Position numbers and translations under genes: made by a program
Notes under the pieces: generated by a model
Seen by the model: only the letters and a program-made list of their open reading frames with translations
What the model was told of the DNA's origin: nothing
Databases searched by the model: none
Shown here: positions 31,664 through 42,400 of the stretch, piece by piece
Numbering within the stretch: position 1 is the stretch's first letter
How the letters are laid out: each line of letters starts with the position of its first letter
Source of the DNA: Macrostomum hystrix
Lineage: Eukaryota; Platyhelminthes; Macrostomidae
DNA: 64,000 bases
Assembly: GCA_950097015.1 (NCBI GenBank)
Contig: CATNEN010000038.1
Location: 11,243,501-11,307,500 of the forward strand
Direction of reading: 5' to 3'

Positions 31664-33893
31664 AACTGACTGCATTCTCACAATGAGAACTGACTGCATT
31701 CTCACAATGAGAACTGACTGCATTCTCACAGTGAGAACTGACTGCATTCTCACAGTGAGAACTGACTGCATTCTCACAGTGAGAACTGACTGCATTCTCA
31801 CAGTGAGAACTGACTGCATTCTCACAATGAGAACTGACTGCATTCTCACAATGAGAACTGACTGCATTCTCACAATGAGAACTGACTGCATTCTCACAAT
31901 GAGAACTGACTGCATTCTCACAATGAGAACTGACCGTATTCTCACAGTGAGAACTGACTGCATTCTCACAATGAGAACTGACTGCATTCTCACAATGAGA
32001 ACTGACTGCATTCTCACAATGAGAACTGACTGCATTCTCACAATGAGAACTGACTGCATTCTCACAATGAGAACTGATTGCATTCTCACAATGAGAACTG
32101 ACTGCATTCTCACAGTGAGAACTGACTGCATTCTCACAGTGAGAACTGACTGCATTCTCACAGTGAGAACTGACTGCATTCTCACAATGAGAACTGACTG
32201 CATTCTCACAATGAGAACTGACTGCATTCTCACAATGAGAACTGACTGCATTCTCACAATGAGAACTGACTGCATTCTCACAATGAGAACTGACCGTATT
32301 CTCACAGTGAGAACTGACTGCATTCTCACAATGAGAACTGACTGCATTCTCACAATGAGAACTGACTGCATTCTCACAATGAGAACTGACTGCATTCTCA
32401 CAATGAGAACTGACTGCATTCTCACAATGAGAACTGATTGCATTCTCACAATGAGAACTGACTGCATTCTCACAATGAGAACTGACTGCATTCTCACAAT
32501 GAGAACTGACTGCATTCTCACAATGAGAACTGACTGCATTCTCACAATGAGAACTGACTGCATTCTCACAATGAGAACTGACAGCATTCTCACAGTGAGA
32601 ACTGACTGCATTCTCACAATGAGAACTGACTGCATTCTCACAATGAGAACTGACTGCATTCTCACAATGAGAACTGACTGCATTCTCACAATGAGAACTG
32701 ACTGCATTCTCACAATGAGAACTGACTGCATTCTCACAATGAGAACTGACTGCATTCTCACAATGAGAACTGACTGCATTCTCACAGTGAGAACTGTCTG
32801 CATTCTCACAATGAGAACTGACTGCATTCTCACAGTGAGAACTGACTGCATTCTCACAATGAGAACTGACTGCATTCTCACAGTGAGAACTGACTGCATT
32901 CTCACAATGAGAACTGACTGCATTCTCACAATGAGAACTGACTGCATTCTCACAGTGAGAACTGACTGCATTCTCACAGTGAGAACTGACTGCATTCTCA
33001 CAATGAGAACTGACTGCATTCTCACAGTGAGAACTGACTGCATTCTCACAATGAGAACTGACTGCATTCTCACAGTGAGAACTGACTGCATTCTCACAAT
33101 GAGAACTGACTGCATTCTCACAATGAGAACTGACTGCATTCTCACAGTGAGAACTGACTGCATTCTCACAGTGAGAACTGACTGCATTCTCACAATGAGA
33201 ACTGACTGCATTCTCACAATGAGAACTGACTGCATTCTCACAATGAGAACTGACTGCATTCTCACAATGAGAACTGACTGCATTCTCACAGTGAGAACTG
33301 TCTGCATTCTCACAATGAGAACTGACTGCATTCTCACAGTGAGAACTGACTGCATTCTCACAATGAGAACTGACTGCATTCTCACAGTGAGAACTGACTG
33401 CATTCTCACAGTGAGAACTGACTGCATTCTCACAATGAGAACTGACTGCATTCTCACAATGAGAACTGACTGCATTCTCACAATGAGAACTGACTGCATT
33501 CTCACAATGAGAACTGACTGCATTCTCACAATGAGAACTGACTGCATTCTCACAATGAGAACTGACTGCATTCTCACAATGAGAACTGACTGCATTCTCA
33601 CAATGAGAACTGACTGCATTCTCACAATGAGAACTGACTGCATTCTCACAATGAGAACTGACTGCATTCTCACAATGAGAACTGACTGCATTCTCACAAT
33701 GAGAACTGACTGCATTCTCACAATGAGAACTGACCGTATTCTCACAGTGAGAACTGACTGCATTCTCACAATGAGAACTGACTGCATTCTCACAGTGAGA
33801 ACTGACCGTATTCTCACAATGAGAACTGACTGCATTCTCACAATGAGAACTGACTGCATTCTCACAGTGAGAACTGACTGCATTCTCACAATG
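31664..33893. repeat. Minisatellite, 24-bp unit, about 93 copies, hairpin-forming
   Basis: Unit core ACTGACTGCATTCTCACAAT plus GAGA. Each unit contains TTCTCA-CAA-TGAGAA, and in the common A-to-G variant TTCTCAC-A-GTGAGAA, so every copy can form a small hairpin. Rare variants (GACCGTATT, GATTG, ACAG, TGTCTG) mark duplicated blocks: 31741-32100 and 32101-32460 are identical over 360 bp (15 units). All frames are open because the unit is a multiple of three without stops; I do not regard the 700-codon frames as genes. Confidence 0.97.
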
Positions 33894-34409
33894 TGAAATG
33901 TACAATATAGGCCCTCAAATCAGCTGGCACATGGGTCGGGTAGAAAGCTGGCAAAGGCACACACGCTGGCATTTTCCGCATGAAAAATGTGCAAGTGGAT
34001 GTTAGGGTGGTCAGGCAAATAAATTCTCTTGGTTAACACCGAGGCATTAGGGATCTGTGGGGAAGAGATTTGGGATTTAGGAACACGCAGGTGTACTAAA
34101 TCACTGGCCTGCAACGATAATTAGCGCATAGGTGAGCCGAAGGAGCATTTGCTTTTTTGCTAAATCTTCTTCTGTGAAGTATCCACGGTTCCGCGGCTAA
34201 AATTGTTTTCCACATCCGGTTGCAAAATTTAATTTCATTTCCAGTTGAAGCGATTGAAATTTTAGCATCTCGCTTGACTCCATTCCTATTCTGGATTAGA
34301 GTGGGAATCAGGAACTAGAATTAGCCGGGATGCAGTGGGAAACAGGACACCCGTGGTAAATGTTGGTTGCAAAATTAGCACTAGCTGGTCTTGCAAATAA
34401 TGAAGAATT
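33894..34409. other. Spacer, nothing recognised
   Basis: About 515 bp of unique-looking sequence between two large arrays. No gene supported. Confidence 0.5.
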
Positions 34410-36392
34410 GTTATAAAAGATTCTCACCTGCTATGAATGATTCTCACCTGTTATAGAGGATTCTCACGTGTTATGAATGATTCTCACCTGCTATGAATGA
34501 TTCTCACCCGTTATGAATGATTCTCACCTGTTATGAATGATTCTCACCTGTTATGAATGATTCTCACCTGTTATGAATGATTCTCACCTGTTATGAATGA
34601 TTCTCACCTGTTATGAATGATTCTCACCTGTTATGAATGATTCTCACCTGCTATGAATGATTCTCACCTGTTATGAATGATTCTCACCTGTTATGAATGA
34701 TTCTCACCTGTTATGAATGATTCTCACCTGCTATGAATGATTCTCACCTGTTATGAATGATTCTCACCTGTTATGAATGATTCTCACCAGTTATGAATGA
34801 TTCTCACCTGTTATGAATGCTTCTCACCTGTTATGAAGGATTCTCACCAGTTATGAATGATTCTCACCTGTTATGAATGATTCTCACCAGTTATGAATGA
34901 TTCTCACCTGTTATGAATGATTCTCACCAGTTATGAATGATTCTCACCTGTTATGAATGCTTCTCACCTGTTATGAAGGATTCTCACCAGTTATGAATGA
35001 TTCTCACCTGTTATGAATGATTCTCACCTGCTATGAATGATTCTCACCTGTTATGAATGATTCTCACCTGTTATGAATGATTCTCACCTGTTATGAATGA
35101 TTCTCACCTGTTATGAATGATTATCACCTGTTATGAATGATTATCACCTGTTATGAATGATTCTCACCTGTTATGAATGATTCTCACCTGTTATGAATGA
35201 TTATCACCTGTTATGAATGATTCTCACCTGTTATGAATGATTCTCACCTGTTATGAATGATTCTCACCTGTTATGAATGATTATCACCTGCTATGAATGA
35301 TTCTCACCTGTTATGAATGATTATCACCTGTTATGAATGATTATCACCTGTTATGAATGATTCTCACCTGTTATGAATGATTCTCACCTGCTATGAATGA
35401 TTCTCACCTGTTATGAATGATTCTCACCTGTTATGAATGATTCTCACCTGTTATGAATGATTCTCACCTGTTATGAATGATTATCACCTGTTATGAATGA
35501 TTATCACCTGTTATGAATGATTCTCACCTGCTATGAATGATTCTCACCTGTTATGAATGATTCTCACCTGTTATGAATGATTATCACCTGCTATGAATGA
35601 TTCTCACCTGTTATGAATGATTCTCACCTGTTATGAATGATTATCACCTGTTATGAATGATTCTCACCTGTTATGAATGATTCTCACCTGTTATGAATGA
35701 TTATCACCTGTTATGAATGATTCTCACCTGCTATGAATGATTCTCACCTGCTATGAATGATTCTCACCTGCTATGAATTATTCTCACCTGCTATGAATGA
35801 TTATCACCTGTTATGAATGATTCTCACCTGTTATGAATTATTCTCACCTGTTATGAATGATTATCACCTGTTATGAATGATTCTCACCTGCTATGAATTA
35901 TTCTCACCTGTTATGAATGATTATCACCTGTTATGAATGATTCTCACCTGTTATGAATTATTCTCACCTGTTATGAATGATTATCACCTGTTATGAATGA
36001 TTCTCACCTGCTATGAATTATTCTCACCTGTTATGAATTATTCTCACCTGCTATGAATGATTATCACCTGTTATGAATGATTCTCACCTGCTATGAATTA
36101 TTCTCACCTGTTATGAATTATTCTCACCTGTTATGAATTATTCTCACCAGTTATGAATGATTCTTACCTGTTATGAATAATTCTCACCTGTTATGAAGGA
36201 TTCTCACCTGTTATGAATGATTCTCACCTGCTATGAATTATTCTCACCTGTTATGAAGGAATCTCACCTGTTATGAAGGAATCTCACCTGTTATGAAGGA
36301 ATCTCACCTGTTATGAAGGAATCTCACCTGTTATGAATTATTCTCACCTGTTATGAAGGAATCTCACCTGTTATGAAGGAATCTCACCTGTT
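34410..36392. repeat. Minisatellite, 20-bp unit, about 99 copies
   Basis: Unit TTCTCACCTGTTATGAATGA with CTATGAA, TTATCACC, GAATTA and GAAGGA variants in blocks. Each unit holds the E-box CACCTG; on the minus strand the same bases read CAGGTGAGA, a near-consensus 5' splice site. The array ends about 100 bp upstream of the NMDA receptor start codon. Confidence 0.97.
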
Positions 36393-36469
36393 CTGTGAAT
36401 GTTTTGAAGGACTCGCATAGTTTTTTAAAATAATTTTGTAAGATAAAAGACTGTTTAGGTTTTAAATTT

Positions 36470-36481
36470 CTCCCCTTTCAG
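36470..36481 (+). promoter_or_regulatory. Splice acceptor just upstream of GluN2 ATG
   Basis: CTCCCCTTTCAG, a strong pyrimidine tract plus AG, ends eight bases before the ATG at 36490. It is therefore either the 3' end of an intron in the 5' UTR or a spliced-leader trans-splice site. No TATA or other core promoter is visible between it and the array that ends at 36392. Confidence 0.55.
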
Positions 36482-36489
36482 CAAAAGAA

Positions 36490-39400
36490 ATGGTTTGGCC
36501 GATGTTGCTGCTGCTGCTGCTGTTAATGTTCTCGTCACATCGCGCGTATCAGTCGCAATTGTCTGGAGGTCATCGAAAAAAGATCTCCATAAGTCACATT
36601 CATCTCGGCGAGAGAAGCAACGATTTTTATCCACGGGTTAACGAGATTAACATTGCACTGGCCAATATTCAAAGAAGAGACAGGGAGGCCCAATTTGAGC
36701 TGCAGGTTCAGGATACCATAGTTAACATAAAAAACAACAAGCTGGTGCCACCGAAAACAATTGAAAATTGGATGTGCCAGAGTATCAAATATGACGTTGG
36801 AAAATTCGGCAACGCGGTGCTGCTATCCTCCACTGATCCTCTCCCTGTTGGTGCCAAGGACCTGCTGACTACCGTCAACTTCTTCCTGCATGTCGCCAAA
36901 ATGTTGGGCATTCCAACTTTTACCTACATTGCCGGTGCGGCGGGACAGCTGGATGTGAGCAATTTCCTACATTTTCCTCATGCTGCGAGCTGGAGTGTGC
37001 TCAGTTGAGTATCGGATGAGGCACAGGTGATGCTTTGAGCTGGAGTGTGCTCAGTTGAGTATAGGATGAGGCACAGGTGATGCTGTGAGCTGGAGTGTGC
37101 TCAGTTGAGTATACGATGAGGCACAGATGATGCTGTGAGCTGGAGTGTGCTCAGTTGAGTATCGGATGAGGCACAGGTGATGCTGTGAGCTGGAGTGTGC
37201 TCAGTTGAGTATCGGATGAGGCACAGGTGATGCTGTGAGCTGGAGTGTGCTCAGTTGAGTATAGGATGAGGCACAGATGATGCTGTGAGCTGGAGTGTGC
37301 TCAGTTGAGTATAGGATGAGGCACAGGTGATGCTGCGAGCTGGAGTGTGCTCAGTTGAGTATAGGATGAGGCACAGGTGATGCTGCGAGCTGGAGTGTGC
37401 TCAGTTGAGTATCGGATGAGGCACAGGTGATGCTGTGAGCTGGAGTGTGCTCAGTTGAGTATCGGATGAGGCACAGGTAATGCTGCGAGCTGGAGTGTGC
37501 TCAGTTGAGTATCGGATGAGGCACAGGTAATGCTGCGAGCTGGAGTGTGCTCAGTTGAGTATCGGATGAGGCACAGGTGATGCTGTGAGCTGGAGTGTGC
37601 TCAGTTGAGTATCGGATGAGGCACAGGTAATGCTGCGAGCTGGAGTGTGCTCAGTTGAGTATCGGATGAGGCACTTGTGTTTCTGATGCAAGTAACTTGC
37701 CAACAATTCGTATTTCAGTCAATCATCGGTGCACACCTGATGGTACTGTCTAACAAAACATGAATCATATTTATTAAATTTCCTAACCTAATTATTTAAT
37801 ATCGGAACAAATTGGTTCTCTTTGAAAAGAAATTCGATCAATGCATGCTGCATGTCTTAGTCCCGATGATATTTTTTGACCCACGTGATAAAATATAGTA
37901 AAATCCTTATATTTCAGATTATGTGATTAGTAGAGATTTAAGATTATAAACAGATTTTCTAAAATATCTTATTAGAAATTTGAGACTGTTTAATTACGCG
38001 AAAATGCCACTGAAATTATTTAGAATCGGCATGAATTACTAACATACAATTTTAGGTGTGCTTCTTGAAGCAGAATGTTTGCATTTACGCTTAACAAACT
38101 GTGTCTAGAATTAAAGTAATATTGACTTTAGATTTTCTCCAATCACTTAACACTTTTTAAACTTTAGATGTGCACTTTTAACTTTAGGTGTGGTTTTATT
38201 AGGCATTTTGCACTCACTGAGTAATAAGGAGAGACTGGCTGTAGCTAATACTAAAGAAGAGAGGTGAATTAAAGAGATTAAATGACATAGATAGTGTAAG
38301 AGTGAGGTGGGTTTATGAGTGAGGTGGATGTCGGAGTGAGCTGGGTGTAGGAGTGAGCTGGGTGTAGGAGTGAGGTGGTTGTAGGAGTGAGGTGGTTGTA
38401 GGCGTGAGGTGGTTGTAGGTGTGAGCTGGATGTAGGAGTGAGGTGGTTGTAGGAGTGAGGTGGTTGTAGGCGTGAGGTGGGTGTAGGAGTGAGCTGGGTG
38501 TAGGAGTGAGGTTGGTGTAGGAGGAAGGCGGGGTGAGTGATGTGGGTGGCTGAGAGGTGCATGTTAAAGCCCGCAAACATAATGAATGAATGCAAAGAAA
38601 CATTTTGTACTGCAAGTAAAACTTTTCCAAAATTCAGTCAGAGAAGGACAGCATAATCTTCCGTCTGGAGCCAACCACGTGGCACTTTGCCCAGGCGTTC
38701 GCGGACTTTCTCGAGGAGTTTCGCTGGGAGAAGGCGACGCTGGTGGTGTCGGAGAACCTGCCCGGGCACAGCAGCATGATTCAGCACATGAAGGAAGCCG
38801 CCGAGGCTACTCAGAGGCTAACAGATTCCAACGCATTTAAGTGAGTAGCTTTGCCTGCGTGGCATCACCCTTTATTTATTTAGCACGAGTGGTAAGCGTG
38901 GAGCTGAATTAAAGGGCTGATGTTAAGTGTGAGTTTTGAATTTGGAGCAAAAAGGGATGACGTCTCCAATCTGAAGACAAGTTTCTGAATAAACACCTGG
39001 ATTAAACTTCCTGAAGTAAACACCTCAAAACGGTAGGGTTGCTGCCACCTTGGTCAGAAGGGTCGATTTTCTCGTAAGACTTTTCTGGCATTAGACAAAT
39101 TAGAAAATAATTAACACCTGAAAGTCGAGACTCGGAGAAAATTGTCTGTGGACAAGTTCCACACAAAAGACAATGCTGATTGAACGGTGCTGACTGAAGT
39201 AATATTAATAATTTGAAAGAAAATTCAATCCAAGAGAGTCCTTCCCTAATTCCTAAGTCCGGAGGAAACTATTTTCCAAGAGAGTCCTAGTAAACTTATC
39301 CAAGTTCTAGAGCCTGACGCTATTTTGAGAGTTTGTCCAAACTCAGCGATTGCGCGTCCGTGGCGCTGGCAGGTCTTAGTTTTGCGTTCTCGGGTGTCTC

Positions 39401-42400
39401 GTATTTATAGACGGCTTGGAACCCCTTCCTGCTCTGCCATTGGCTGGAGCCCTTCAAGCGCTCTCATTGGCTGGAAAGATTCAGGCAGGCGGAAATTCCG
39501 TGGGCGTGCCAAACTGTTATGGAAAAACCGAGGAAAAACTGGCTAAAGTTCTTACACCCTTAAGCTACCAACTAATTACTAACTAATAGAACAGAGACTA
39601 AGTTTGATTGTACCTAAAGTGTTCGACTGGCACTTATTTGGATAAAATACATCGCAGGTTTGAGATTGCCAGGGTGCTGAAGTTTCCTGGCGTCCTAAAA
39701 GCGCCCGACGCCAGAAAGTGCATGGAGAATGAAAAGTGCATGCGGCAGTACAAGAGAGTCCTGTACCAGCTGTCAGGAACAGAAGAGAGAGTGTTCATAT
39801 TCTACGGTATGAGGTGAGAAAACTATTAAAATTTAATAATCATTGAATTTGCCGATTGATTTTCCATTAGCTTCGTTGCTTTTATCTTCAACATCCAATC
39901 AATTTAGCAGCGACCTGAGAGTGCTGATTGAGATGGCCAAAAGTACAAACCTGCTGCACCTGTTTGGCAGCGAGTTCATCTGGCTAATATCGCCACCGGC
40001 TGTTGTGACAATGCTGACAGATTTGAAGAATGGATTCTCGACTGAACTGTCTCAGGTGCACCTGCCAGGGATGTTCGGTGAGATTTGGTGCAGGATTGTG
40101 CACCAAACAACTGCAAAACAATTGCATTTACAACTGCAAAAATTTGTCTAATCTCGATGCGACAGGGGTGAGATGAAACACGGAAGAGATGAAAAAGGGT
40201 GAAGATAAGGTACAGAAGAGACTATATTGGAGAGATGAGACACGGGAGAGAGACGAGACAGGAGAGGGATGAGTCACTAGACAGGTGAGACACGGGAGAG
40301 GTGAGATAGGAAAGAGATGAGACGGAGGAGAGATGAGACAGGAGAGATGCGACACGGTAAACATGGCCCAGGTTGTCGAACCTCTGTTCTAAACTTTCAA
40401 GTATTCCGCTTTCATTCTTTAACGTATTTACATTATTTGCGTCTACAGTTAATGTATTACCTAATACAAAACAAAACTACCTGTTGGCTTGAATGTGCAT
40501 CTCAGTTGCGAGTTTTCGGGATCGAGTTTTATTCGAGATCGAGATTTGAGTTTTGATCGAGAAACAAAATTTTATGATCGTTTTATATTTTGTTGTTTAC
40601 AAAAAATCTTAATTTGATCTCGGGACACAGCATTCACAACTTGCAACACCGCGCAGGGTTCTACTACTCCCAAGACCTCTTCAAGGCTGTCAGGGTGGCC
40701 GCCAACGTCTGGTACCAAGGCATGCGCCAGTTCAGGCACCAGCTGCTCAGTTCCGGCGAACACGAAGCCGACGTTGTTCAAAAGTTGCATCCGAGCTTTA
40801 ACTGCACCACGTCAGACTGGAGAGGATCTTATTGGGAGTACGGAAAACGCATTGCCAAGTTAGTTTCTACGTTTATTTGTATAGGCTGCCTTGTTGACTT
40901 GCGTGGGATACAGATTAGGAGGAAAGGGGAAGATTTGCTTGTTTTATAGCGAGAAGCCGCCAGTGCTAAATTAAAAAGCACACGACTCCATAAAACATTC
41001 GTTCTAAAAGTAGGAACTGAAATCAGAGACTTGTCTTAGAAGGAGGGCAAAGTTTCTCCTCCCAGTCCCACGTAGGCTGAGTCTTTATTAAAGCACCAAG
41101 CAGTAAACATGTTGACTGCACTTTACAACGAACAAAGAGACAAGTCACGAGACAAGAAGAACAAGGGAGAGAGAACAAAAAGAGGCTAGTGTGGGACAGA
41201 GGGGGTACATACTCAGTCCAGGCGGGGAGAGAATGTACACTCAATGTGCGCACACGGCCGGGGTGCGGGTAGGGCTGAGAGGAAACCGACAGAGCGGCAC
41301 CAGAGGGAGGCCGGCAGGGCCTTCACTCACAACAGGCACCGAGGCTACCTAGCAGATGGGGCAACTGACATCTAGCGAGACACAAACAGGCCCCTAAGCA
41401 GTGATTCACAGCATATTCAACTTGAAAATTTGATCCGCCGACCAGAATCGCCAAGTCCAGGTCCTTCTGCCACAAGTGCGACGGCAGCAGCTCCGAGACG
41501 ATCGGCTTCGACAGGAACGGCGTCATCAACAGCACCGAGTTTCTGCTGGTGAACACGCAGATTAAGAAGAACGAGATGAAGTGGTTCCCTGTGGGCAGTT
41601 GGAGCATGAGCGGTGGGCACGACACGTCGCGGCGCACCAAGTTCAGCATCGACAGCGTCGTGTGGCCCGGAAACTCAAAGACGCCGCCTCTTGGCAGGCC
41701 GCAGAAGTTTCGTCTGCGAGTGGCAACGCTGGAGGAGGACCCGTTCGTCACCTATCGGGCCCTGGAAGCTGACGGACGCTGCGGTGAGACGTCGCTGAAG
41801 TGCCGTGTTGTGATGGACAATGCTAGCGAATTTCGCTGGCCCGAGGGTGACAATGGAAACAGCTCAGAGACGGCCGAGGCCGCCCGCTACGAGTACAACT
41901 GCTGCTCGGGTCTCACAATCGACCTTCTGCGCGAGTTAATGAAGGATCTGGACTTCGATGTGGACCTTTTTGAGGTTCCCGACAAAAAGTGGGGCGGCTG
42001 GACAGTAAGTGGTCTTCTGTTCGGCGCAGTTAGACACTTTCAAATCGAGAATTGAGGTTCGACCCAGTGGTTATAACTTCGTACATATAAGTGTGAGACA
42101 GGATACTATTTATCCAGGAAACTTTGTATCCTTCAGGGAGACTAAAATTTAATTACTTAGGTTCACACATCTAAGAAATGTTTAGACCAATTCGAGAGGT
42201 GGGTGGCAGAGAAGTATTACGAGCCAGCCTCTCGCACCAAAATCCCTGAGCTTGATTCAGCGGCGAGGTCACATTCATTTGGGGCGGAGAGAAGGCTTGA
42301 GGGCTTGTTCCCACAGAAACCATTCCTACAGAAACTCTCGCGCCAAGGTCCCTTGATAATCCCTTCCATTCTTAGAATCCCCTTCCTTTCCTAGAATCCT

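Noticed and set aside
31617-33905. Open frames of about 740-760 codons on both strands over the 24-bp array
   Set aside because: The unit is a multiple of three with no stop codon in these frames, so long frames on both strands are automatic. No domain, signal peptide or splice partner is seen.
40631-40656. Use of the upstream acceptor (ending at 40630) for GluN2 exon 5
   Set aside because: It would need phase 2, whereas exon 4 ends in phase 1. The acceptor ending at 40656 keeps the frame and gives the expected PGMFGF sequence.
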